Assembly (NCBI GenBank): GCA_020850535.1
Contig: JADZEM010000010.1
Coordinates: 1 to 36,119, forward strand
Length of the DNA: 36,119 nucleotides
Direction of reading: 5' to 3'
From: Chloroflexota bacterium
Lineage (GTDB): Bacteria; Chloroflexota; UBA6077; JACCZL01
The notes beneath the pieces are model-generated. The model saw nothing but the letters and a program-made list of their open reading frames with translations, was not told the DNA's origin and did no database searches. The position numbers and the translations under genes were made by a program. This document shows, in pieces, positions 1 through 6,775 of the stretch; the stretch's first letter is position 1; every line of letters starts with the position of its first letter.

Positions 1-77
1 CCTTCGCTGCGCTCAGGACGACAATAGAGAGTTGCGTGCTTGCTATGAGCGTGCGGCGCATGTCAGGCAGCATGCTT

Positions 78-126
78 CCACGATCCACGATCCACGATCC
101 ACGATCCACGATCCACGATCCACGAT
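78..126. repeat. Heptanucleotide tandem repeat, 7 copies
   Basis: Seven perfect head-to-tail copies of CCACGAT lie eight bases beyond the stop codon of the selenium-binding-protein gene. The copies are identical, so the array is recent or kept uniform by slippage. Nothing suggests that it is translated. The first ~22 bases of the window (CCTTCGCTGCGCTCAGGACG and following) resemble one arm of the palindromic element at 14772-14890 and may be the edge of another such repeat. Confidence 0.9.
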
Positions 127-134
127 CGTCGGCA

Positions 135-1526
135 CTAGCTTGGGAAGCAGTACGAATCTGACGACGAGTCGCCGCCCTGCAGGCGCACCTGGTGCGGGCG
201 CTCCTTGCCGAAGTCGATCAGGAACTCGGGATCGACCGTCAGGCCGCCATTCGAGTCGGCGTGGAGCAGCGCCGCCCACCCGTCGATGCCGCCAGGGTAG
301 AACTGGGTATCCCAGGCGGCGTACAGCGAGTTCGTCAGGTAGACGCGCTTGCCGTCGCGGCTGACCTCGACCATCTGCGGGCCGCCGTTCAGCTCGGCTT
401 TGTTGCCGTGCCCGGCCTTCCGCACGATGCCGCCCAGGTGGACCGACCCCGTCAGCTTCGGGTTGAACGGGTCCGAGACGTCGTACTGTTGGAACTCGCC
501 CGTGCCCCAACAGGAGACGTAGAGGAACTTGTCGTCCAGGCTCAGGTTGATGTCCGTCACCAGCGGCGGGACCGCGCCGAACCCCTGCAGCAGCGGCGGC
601 AGGACCGAGGCGTCGGCCGGCTCGGCGGGAATGGTGATGACCTTCTGGATCTTGAACGTGCCGTTCTCGCGGTGCCAGAGCCAGATCGAGGCCGAGAGGT
701 CTGCGAGGCTCGTCACGACGCCCACGAAGCCGTACTGGTTGTTCGGGTTGTGAGACGGGCGGATCTCCAGCACCATCTGGTGCTCGGCCCCGAGGTCGAG
801 CGTCTCCAGGTGGGTGCGCTTTCGCATGTCCCAGATGTGCAGCGCGTGGCCGTACTTCGCGCCCAGCAGCAACTCAGGGTTGACGCCGTTCTCCACCATG
901 TTCGGCGTGCCCCACTCGCTGGTGATCATCACGTCGTGCCCGAGGTGCCACCAGAAGTCGTAGGCCAGCTGCTGCGGCCCACGATCCTTCTCCCACTGGC
1001 CGGTGATGTTGAACGTACTGTGGTCCATCTGAAAGATGCCGCCGGGGCCATTTCCGTCGGGCGCACCCAGCGCACTCACGTAGATGGCATCTGGCCCGCA
1101 GTGGATCGTGTGCGGGCGGCTGTAGCCGCTCTTCGCCTTCAGCTCGTCCGGCTCGATGGTCTTGACGATCTTCGGATGCTTCGGGTCGGGCTGTGTGTCC
1201 ACGATGTACATGCGCGAGGAACGCAGGCCCGGCACCAGCAGGTAGCGCCGCTCGACGTGCGGATGCGGCATGTTCGGGCAGAGCGCGGCGCTGCAGGCGT
1301 TCCAGCCGAAATGGTGCAGCTCGTCGCCGATGTTCGGGAGATCGAGCCGCCCGACCGTCTGCCGGTACGAACCCGAGGCCGGATCGACGTCCAGGACGGC
1401 CAGCGCGTCCGGCCTGTTGCTCCCGGCAGGGTTCAGAATCGCGACATACGCCAGCTCTTCGCGCGGCGCGTCCATCGCCATCTTCGGCGACGGGTAGAAG
1501 CTCGGGTCTGGTGTCCAGGTCGCCAT
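135..1526 (-). CDS. Selenium-binding protein 56 family / methanethiol oxidase-like protein
   Basis: This 463-aa protein belongs to the SBP56 family, seven-bladed propellers whose bacterial members include the copper-dependent methanethiol oxidase MtoX. Family landmarks are the early GWNACSAALC segment, followed by PGLRSSRMYIVDT (in human SBP56, GWNTCSSCFG and SLISSRIYVVDV), and the C-terminal GGDSSSDSYCF, which matches the usual GGDCSSD ending with Ser for the first Cys. Length is typical. I chose the ATG at 1526 because MATWTPDPSFYPSP is a natural family start and a GGGGA Shine-Dalgarno lies just upstream; the frame stays open for 62 more codons without homology. There is no signal peptide, so it may be cytosolic or exported late. 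The gene diverges from the thiamine-diphosphate enzyme at 1781. Substrate (methanethiol versus another thiol) is inferred from family only. Confidence 0.9.
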   Translation of the reverse strand: MATWTPDPSFYPSPKMAMDAPREELAYVAILNPAGSNRPDALAVLDVDPASGSYRQTVGRLDLPNIGDELHHFGWNACSAALCPNMPHPHVERRYLLVPGLRSSRMYIVDTQPDPKHPKIVKTIEPDELKAKSGYSRPHTIHCGPDAIYVSALGAPDGNGPGGIFQMDHSTFNITGQWEKDRGPQQLAYDFWWHLGHDVMITSEWGTPNMVENGVNPELLLGAKYGHALHIWDMRKRTHLETLDLGAEHQMVLEIRPSHNPNNQYGFVGVVTSLADLSASIWLWHRENGTFKIQKVITIPAEPADASVLPPLLQGFGAVPPLVTDINLSLDDKFLYVSCWGTGEFQQYDVSDPFNPKLTGSVHLGGIVRKAGHGNKAELNGGPQMVEVSRDGKRVYLTNSLYAAWDTQFYPGGIDGWAALLHADSNGGLTVDPEFLIDFGKERPHQVRLQGGDSSSDSYCFPS

Positions 1527-1600
1527 GTTCGATGTCCCCTTCCACTTCGTCAGCACGCCCCTGACAGGTCGCCGCGCGCCGACGTCCCTCCCAGTTTCCC

Positions 1601-1627
1601 TTAATAGTTGATCCGATATCAAAACAA
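1601..1627 (-). promoter_or_regulatory. Candidate promoter with inverted repeat upstream of the SBP56 gene
   Basis: This is an AT-rich island in GC-rich DNA. Read on the minus strand it holds a -10-like TATTAA (1601-1606) and a -35-like TTGTTT (1622-1627) with a 15-bp spacer, shorter than ideal. Between them is the inverted repeat TTGAT-N5-ATCAA (1608-1622), placed where an operator would block polymerase. It lies ~75 bases before the SBP56 start, in the 254-bp divergent region shared with the gene at 1781. Inference only. Confidence 0.35.
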
Positions 1628-1780
1628 CATGGTTCCACAGCGAACGTCGCAGGTGTTCGGCGGGGAACACCGGGTGGCAGACCGTCCGACGTTGTGCCGG
1701 CCCGCCCCCCAATTGACGGAGCCGCTATCATGCTCTCCTTCCGGCCGCTGTCGGCCGGACGCTGGACAAGGAGGGACACC

Positions 1781-3436
1781 ATGCCGCGAATGACCGGCGG
1801 GCAGGCGCTCGTCGCGTCGCTGAAGCGCGAGGGAGTCGATACCGTCTTCGGGCTGCCGGGCATTCAGCTCGATTACCTGTTCGACGCGCTCTACGCCGAG
1901 CGCGCGAGCATCAACGTCGTCCATACGCGGCACGAGCAGGCAACGGCCTACATGGCGGACGGCTACGCCCGCACGACCGGCAAGGTCGGCATCTCGGTGG
2001 TGGTGCCGGGGCCGGGCGTCCTCAACGCCGCCAGCGCCATCGCTACGGCCTACGCGACCAACTCGCCGGTCCTCTGCATCACCGGGCAGATCCAGTCCGA
2101 GTTGATCGACATCGGGCGCGGCGTCCTGCACGAGGTGTACGACCAGCTCGGGATGCTCAGCCACATCACCAAGTGGAACGCCCGCGCGATGACGCCGAAC
2201 GAGGTGCCCATCGTCGTCCACGAGGCGTTCCGGCAGCTGCGGAGCGGCCGGCCACGGCCGGTCGAGATCGAGGTCCCGCCGGACGTGCTCGGCTGGGAGG
2301 CGGATGTCGAGCTGCGAAACCCGCTGCCGGTGGACAAATCGCCGGGCGATCCGGCGCTGCTGGAGCAGGCCGCGACGCTGCTCGGTGGGGCCAGGCGACC
2401 GCTGATCCTGGCTGGCGGCGGCGTGATGTCGGCCGAAGGCTGGGACGACCTGCGGGCAGTGGCCGAGCTGCTCGACGCGCCGGTGGTGATGACGCCGAAC
2501 GGTCGCGGCGCACTCTCGGATCAGCATCCGCTGGCGGCGGTGCAGCTGGCCCTGACCGAGCTGTTGCCCACCTCAGATGTGGTGCTCGCCGTCGGGACGC
2601 GGGCGCTCGGATTCGGCAGCGTCCCGATGAAGCCGGCGGTCGGTGCATCGGTCATCCGCATCGACGCCGATCCGACGCAGTTAAGCCGGACGATCGTCCC
2701 GACGGTCGCCATCGCCGCCGACGCGAAGCTGGCCCTGGCGCAGCTTGCCGAGTCCATCGGGAGGCACAACGTCTCGCGTGACTCGCGCCGCGAGGAGCTG
2801 GCCGGCATCAAGAAGATCCTCAGCGATACCCTCAACTCCGTCAATCCGCAGGCCTCGCTGGGACTGGCGCTCCGCAACTCGGCGCCCGACGACGCCATCT
2901 TCGTGGACGAGAGCACGCAGGTCGCGTACTGGGCGCGGTCCGGCCTGCCGATCTACGGGCCGCGCACCTACGTGACCTCTGGCTATCAGGGCACGCTCGG
3001 CTACGGCTTCCCGACGGCGCTCGGGGCGAAGGTCGGGAACCCGGACCGAAAGGTCATCTCGATTAGCGGCGACGGCGGCTTTATGTTCAACGTGCAGGAG
3101 ATGGCGACGGCCGTCCAGCACAATATCGGCGTGACCATCGTGGTGTTCGACGACGGGGCGTTTGGCAACGTTCGCCGCATCCAGCAGGAGTCGTTCAACG
3201 GCCACACCATCGCTTCGGACCTCAGGAACCCGAGCTTTGCCGACCTCGGCAAGACGTTCGGGATGCCGAGCGTCCGGGCGGACGGCGCGGATGCCCTGGC
3301 CGGCGCCCTGCGCGAGGCGATGACCGAGGATGGCCCGGTGATGATTCACGTGCCGGTCGGCGTGATGCCGAACTTCCAGCGCGAGCTGCGCGAGGCGCTC
3401 GCGGCCGGCCGGAGCCTGGTCGGATCGTCAGGGTAG
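1781..3436 (+). CDS. Thiamine-diphosphate-dependent enzyme, acetolactate synthase-like
   Basis: This 551-aa protein has the three-domain layout of the acetolactate synthase / benzoylformate decarboxylase superfamily: N-terminal PYR domain with the ThDP-activating glutamate E52 (HTRHEQATAYMADGYAR), a middle domain, and a C-terminal PP domain with the GDG metal/diphosphate motif at 430-432. The motif ends in Asp-Asp (457-458) rather than Asn-Asn, so D458 would take the metal-ligand place. This is common in uncharacterised ALS-like subfamilies. The ATG at 1781 is preceded by AAGGAGGG at 1769-1776, a strong ribosome site, which excludes the longer upstream reading. No regulatory small subunit is nearby, so a role in branched-chain amino-acid synthesis is unlikely. 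A 2-oxo-acid decarboxylase, carboligase or oxalyl-CoA-decarboxylase-like activity is possible. Specific substrate is not visible. Confidence 0.85.
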   Translation: MPRMTGGQALVASLKREGVDTVFGLPGIQLDYLFDALYAERASINVVHTRHEQATAYMADGYARTTGKVGISVVVPGPGVLNAASAIATAYATNSPVLCITGQIQSELIDIGRGVLHEVYDQLGMLSHITKWNARAMTPNEVPIVVHEAFRQLRSGRPRPVEIEVPPDVLGWEADVELRNPLPVDKSPGDPALLEQAATLLGGARRPLILAGGGVMSAEGWDDLRAVAELLDAPVVMTPNGRGALSDQHPLAAVQLALTELLPTSDVVLAVGTRALGFGSVPMKPAVGASVIRIDADPTQLSRTIVPTVAIAADAKLALAQLAESIGRHNVSRDSRREELAGIKKILSDTLNSVNPQASLGLALRNSAPDDAIFVDESTQVAYWARSGLPIYGPRTYVTSGYQGTLGYGFPTALGAKVGNPDRKVISISGDGGFMFNVQEMATAVQHNIGVTIVVFDDGAFGNVRRIQQESFNGHTIASDLRNPSFADLGKTFGMPSVRADGADALAGALREAMTEDGPVMIHVPVGVMPNFQRELREALAAGRSLVGSSG

Positions 3437-3466
3437 GCTCTCAGGAGCGTCGTGCCGCCAGGACGT

Positions 3467-3494
3467 GCAGCGGGGGGACAAGCCCCCACGCTGC
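3467..3494 (+). terminator. Intergenic hairpin between convergent genes
   Basis: The arms GCAGCGGGGG and CCCCCACGCTGC pair around a short loop (one bulged base), midway between the stop of the gene ending at 3436 and the stop of the minus-strand GntR gene at 3523. There is no U-tract, so it may be a bidirectional stem-type terminator or a stray relative of the GGGG/CCCC hairpins of the repeat family at 11547-11918. Confidence 0.45.
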
Positions 3495-3522
3495 CTCTGG
3501 CCGTCGTCGGCCTGTCGTGATC

Positions 3523-4188
3523 CTACGACGCGTGCCCCATCAGCCGTTCCACCAGCTCGCGGCCTTCGGCCTGCAGATGGGCGACGGTCTGCCGGCCGGC
3601 CTCGCCAGCGTCGCGCGCTTCGAGGGCCGTCACGATCAGCGCATGCTCAGCCTCGGCGGCGCGGCGGCGCTCGACGACCAGCCCCGTCGAGATCAACTGT
3701 GTGCGCAGCGCGTTGCGGTGGGTCTGAATGACCAGCGTGCTGCGCGTCCGCTGCGCCTGGTAGATCTCCAGGTGCAGTTGATCGTCCAGGTCCAGCAGAC
3801 GAGTCGGATCGTCGGGGCTCGCGTTCAGGTCGGCCAGCACGGTACGGACGCGCTCGACCGACGCCGTGTCATGCAGCGGCGTCGCGCGCTCGGCGGCCCG
3901 CCCTTCGAGCGTGGCGAGGATGTCGTAGATGTCGGCCACGTCCTCAGGCTGCAGCGTGACCACGACGGCCTTGCGACGAGGCAGTCCGCGAATCAGCCCC
4001 TCGAGCTCAAGGGCGCGAAACGCCTCGCGAACGGGCATGCGGCTCACACTGAGCTGATCGGCGATGTCACGCTGATTGAGGGTTGCGCCTGGAGGAAACT
4101 GTCCGCTGAGGATCGCATCGCGAAGTTGCTCGGTCACGATGTCGTTCAGGGTGCGATACGTTATCGGGGCCAGCGGCGTTCTGCTCAG
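3523..4188 (-). CDS. GntR family transcriptional regulator (FadR/FCD subfamily)
   Basis: This is an N-terminal winged helix-turn-helix (QLRDAILSGQFPPGATLNQ, then QLSVSRMPVREAFRALELEGL) followed by an all-helical FCD effector domain with the usual Asp and His metal-ligand pattern (DLDDQLHLEIY, AEHALIVTAL, VAHLQ). Such proteins repress neighbouring catabolic genes and release DNA when bound to an organic acid or sugar acid. The first ATG/GTG-type start is the GTG at 4137, but it lacks a ribosome site and cuts into the first DNA-binding helix. A CTG at 4188 follows GGGAGG and restores a typical N terminus (SRTPLAPITYRTLNDIVTEQLRDAI), so I extend to it (221 aa; 204 from the GTG). It diverges from the TIM-barrel and dehydrogenase genes, its probable targets. 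Confidence 0.85.
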   Translation of the reverse strand: MSRTPLAPITYRTLNDIVTEQLRDAILSGQFPPGATLNQRDIADQLSVSRMPVREAFRALELEGLIRGLPRRKAVVVTLQPEDVADIYDILATLEGRAAERATPLHDTASVERVRTVLADLNASPDDPTRLLDLDDQLHLEIYQAQRTRSTLVIQTHRNALRTQLISTGLVVERRRAAEAEHALIVTALEARDAGEAGRQTVAHLQAEGRELVERLMGHAS

Positions 4189-4391
4189 GACGACCCTCCC
4201 GCAAGGAATCTGGAATCCCTGTCGGGAGTGTAGCCGCCAACGGGCACGCTGTCTACGTCGCTGCCGGACGATTCCGACGCCGCGGCCGGTTCGCCACTCG
4301 CCCGGGTGGCCGTCAATCCGCGGAAAGCAGCATCATGGGCACGGCGACGGTCGGACAGCACGCGCGCAAGGAGCGCTGGGTTTCGCGGCGT

Positions 4392-5237
4392 ATGCGACTC
4401 GGATTCACCACCTGGAGCACGGTCACCATGCGGGCCGAAGAGGCCATCCCACTGCTGGCCGGCATCGGGTACGACTGTGTAGAGCTTGCCGTGGTGCCGG
4501 GCTGGCGGGACGGCGTCGATCTGCTGACGCCGGCCCGTCGCCGCCGCATCAAGCAGCTGCTGGCCGAGTACGATCTGCCGCTGGTGGCCGTGGCGGCCAA
4601 CACCGACCTGCTGGCCGACGACGCCGACGAGTTCGCCGAGAACTGGCAGAACCTGACCGACACCGTCGATCTGGCCGTCGAGTGGGCCGGGCGGGAGGGG
4701 CCGCCAGCCGTCGACACCTACATCGGCGGCGCATCGGGCGAGTGGGAGCAGCGGCGCGAGCAGGCGCTCGACCGGCTGGGCCGCCTCTGCGACTACGCGG
4801 CCGCCCGGGGCGTCCGGGTCGCCCTGCAGCCGCACATGGATGGCGCCCTCGATACGCCCGACAAGGTGCCCGGGCTGGTGGCGGCCGTTGCGCGGCCGAA
4901 CCTCGGCATCACCCTCGACATCAACGATTTCTCGGTGCAGGGCATGCACGTCGAGGACGTGGTGGCCCAACTGGGCGGGTTCATGGTGCTGGCGCAGGTC
5001 AAAGACGAGCGCGGCCAGCAGCCAGACTACCAGTTCGCCGTGCCCGGCGATGGCGAGTTCGACTACGTGCGCTTCCTGCGCGTGCTGAAGGCGGCTGGCT
5101 ACGCGGGATCGGTCTGCGTCGAGATCAGCCTGCGCGTGCAGCGGCGGCCGGGCTTCGATCCGACGGCCGCGGCCGTGCAGTCGTACGCGGTGCTGGCGGC
5201 GGCGTTCCAGGCCGCCGGCGTGCATCGGCGTGGCTGA
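4392..5237 (+). CDS. Sugar phosphate isomerase/epimerase-like TIM barrel protein
   Basis: This 281-aa protein resembles the AP-endonuclease-2-type TIM barrels that include xylose isomerase-like, IolE/IolI-like and hydroxypyruvate isomerase-like enzymes. Visible features are the N-terminal strand MRLGFTTWSTVTMRAEEAIPLLAGIGYDCVEL, the mid-barrel strand VALQPHMDG, NLGITLDINDFSV (Asp metal-ligand strand), MVLAQVKDERG, and the C-terminal strand GSVCVEISLRV with its conserved Glu. Start: the ATG at 4392 gives the standard family N terminus. An in-frame ATG at 4335 would add 19 residues without homology, but the AAGGAG at 4369 is rather far from 4392, so the start is not certain. It is followed after 60 bp by the Gfo/Idh/MocA gene and diverges from the GntR gene, which points to catabolism of a sugar, polyol or sugar acid. 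Confidence 0.8.
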   Translation: MRLGFTTWSTVTMRAEEAIPLLAGIGYDCVELAVVPGWRDGVDLLTPARRRRIKQLLAEYDLPLVAVAANTDLLADDADEFAENWQNLTDTVDLAVEWAGREGPPAVDTYIGGASGEWEQRREQALDRLGRLCDYAAARGVRVALQPHMDGALDTPDKVPGLVAAVARPNLGITLDINDFSVQGMHVEDVVAQLGGFMVLAQVKDERGQQPDYQFAVPGDGEFDYVRFLRVLKAAGYAGSVCVEISLRVQRRPGFDPTAAAVQSYAVLAAAFQAAGVHRRG

Positions 5238-5252
5238 GCGGGCGGCCCGCGA

Positions 5253-5258
5253 TATACT
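5253..5258 (+). promoter_or_regulatory. Possible -10 element upstream of the Gfo/Idh/MocA gene
   Basis: TATACT lies 40 bp before the dehydrogenase start in the 60-bp gap after the TIM-barrel gene. No convincing -35 is visible. The gene may therefore have its own promoter as well as read-through. Confidence 0.25.
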
Positions 5259-5297
5259 ACGGGGCCGCTGGGATCCCAGACGGCAGTGGGAGGCAGC

Positions 5298-6575
5298 ATG
5301 GCGCCGAGAGTCAAGTACGCCGCTGTCGGGTGTGGCGGGATGGGCCGCCGGCACCTGCGCGGCATGGCCGAACTGTACAGGTCGTCGCAGTGCAACATGG
5401 AACTGGTCGCCGTCTGCGACCTGAAGGCCGAGCAGGCGAACCTGCTGGCCGACGAGGCCGAGCAGCTACTCGGGACACGCCCCGGCGTGTTCACGGACAT
5501 CGCTCAGATGGCCCGCGAGATGCCCGAGCTCGAGGCCGCGGATGTTACCGTTGAGAGCGGCTTTCACCATTCGGTGGCCATCGCCTGTCTGGAGGCCGGC
5601 CTGCATGTGATGGTCGAGAAGCCCATCGCGGTGTCGATGCGGGGCTGCAACCTGATGATCGAGACAGCGGCGCGGACCGGCAAAGTCCTGTCGGTGGCCG
5701 AGAACTTCCGTCGCGACCCGATCCACCGGCTGGCGCGCGCGCTGATCCATGACGGGGCCATCGGGACGCCGCGCCTGTTGATCCAGACGACCATCGGCGG
5801 CAGCGACAAGATCTCGATGACGCCCTGGCGGCACATGAAGCACACGGCGTCGATGCCGGTGGACGCCGGCGTCCACGAGGCCGACCTGATCCGCTTCTAC
5901 ATGGGTGAGTTCGCATCCGTCTGGGGCCAGACGCGGCTGCATGAGAAGATCCGCCACAAGACCGACTCAACCGGCCCGGGCGGCTTCTACGGCGGCTACC
6001 TCGCCACGATGCCGGACACTATCGAGCCGACCGGCGACGATGCCCTCTACGCCCAGATCACGTTCGAGAGCGGGGCCGTCGGCCAGTGGATCGACGATCA
6101 CTCCGGCCATGGCATGCGAAAGAACGAGCGGTTGGTGTACGGCTCGAAGGGGTCGCTGCAGGTGTTCGGCAGCCGGAATGGCAACCCCGTCGAGCTGACC
6201 CTGAGCGACGGCACGATCGTCAAGGACGAGCGCATCCTCGACTTCGCGCCGAGCTACCGCCTGAACGGTATCGCGTCTGAGCTGTTCGGCGGCGAGCGCG
6301 TCTGGACGTACAGCTTCCCGTTCGTGGACACCGACTCGAAGATCCTGGCCTCGGAGTACCATGAGCTTGGCGAGTGTGTGCGGACCGGCCGCGCCCCGGA
6401 GATGACCGGCGAACAAGGCCGCGCGGACGTGGCTCTGACCTACGCACCGTTCGAGGCTGGCCGCCTCGGCCGCCCCGTGACGCTGGACGACATGGTCTCG
6501 ATGCGGGCCTACGTCTACCAGGCGGAGATCGACGAGATCCTGGGCCTGACGCAGGCTAACCCGATCCCCGCCTGA
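5298..6575 (+). CDS. Gfo/Idh/MocA family oxidoreductase
   Basis: This 425-aa NAD(P)-dependent dehydrogenase is of the glucose-fructose oxidoreductase / inositol dehydrogenase family. The Rossmann fold shows VGCGGMGRRHL near the N terminus, the family EKP motif (MVEKPIAVSMRG), and the catalytic-region pattern DAGVHEADLIRFY (D-x-G-x-H-x-x-D). The C-terminal alpha/beta domain follows (for example GAVGQWIDDHSGHGM and YGSKGSLQVFGS). It probably oxidises a hydroxyl of a sugar, inositol or sugar-acid derivative in the cytoplasm. The ATG at 5298 is chosen because GGGAGG at 5288-5293 sits 4 bp upstream; an ATG four codons earlier would overlap that site. It is downstream of the TIM-barrel isomerase/epimerase, and the pair probably acts in one pathway under the divergent GntR. 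Exact substrate cannot be told. Confidence 0.88.
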   Translation: MAPRVKYAAVGCGGMGRRHLRGMAELYRSSQCNMELVAVCDLKAEQANLLADEAEQLLGTRPGVFTDIAQMAREMPELEAADVTVESGFHHSVAIACLEAGLHVMVEKPIAVSMRGCNLMIETAARTGKVLSVAENFRRDPIHRLARALIHDGAIGTPRLLIQTTIGGSDKISMTPWRHMKHTASMPVDAGVHEADLIRFYMGEFASVWGQTRLHEKIRHKTDSTGPGGFYGGYLATMPDTIEPTGDDALYAQITFESGAVGQWIDDHSGHGMRKNERLVYGSKGSLQVFGSRNGNPVELTLSDGTIVKDERILDFAPSYRLNGIASELFGGERVWTYSFPFVDTDSKILASEYHELGECVRTGRAPEMTGEQGRADVALTYAPFEAGRLGRPVTLDDMVSMRAYVYQAEIDEILGLTQANPIPA

Positions 6576-6599
6576 CCCACCGATCTCCTCCACACGCTC

Positions 6600-6633
6600 G
6601 CGGCCCCCGCGTCACTCGTGATGCGGGGGTCGC
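6600..6633 (+). terminator. Strong hairpin after the GntR/isomerase/dehydrogenase cluster
   Basis: A 15-bp stem (GCGGCCCCCGCGTCA with TGATGCGGGGGTCGC, two G-U pairs) encloses a CTCG loop, 24 bp past the dehydrogenase stop. The poly-U run is missing, as in most hairpins in this window. Confidence 0.65.
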
Positions 6634-6775
6634 TGCGTACTCTCCCGCACGCACGCCCGGCCGGCCAGCCCGACACTGACAGAGCAGGCGGGCCTGGACG
6701 GTCGATGCGCCCGCCGTACGGGTACTCACCGGTAGGCCGCTCCGAGTAGGTGAGCGGCGTTCGGGAGGAACGGCG

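Noticed and set aside
78-126. Iteron-type origin repeats
   Set aside because: 7-bp units without spacing, no initiator gene or AT-rich region nearby.
192-1604. 470-codon plus-strand frame opposite the SBP56 gene
   Set aside because: The minus-strand protein carries full family homology; this frame has none.
1781-3436. Biosynthetic acetolactate synthase (ilvB)
   Set aside because: No small subunit or other ilv genes, and the metal motif ends Asp-Asp; only the broader enzyme class is supported.
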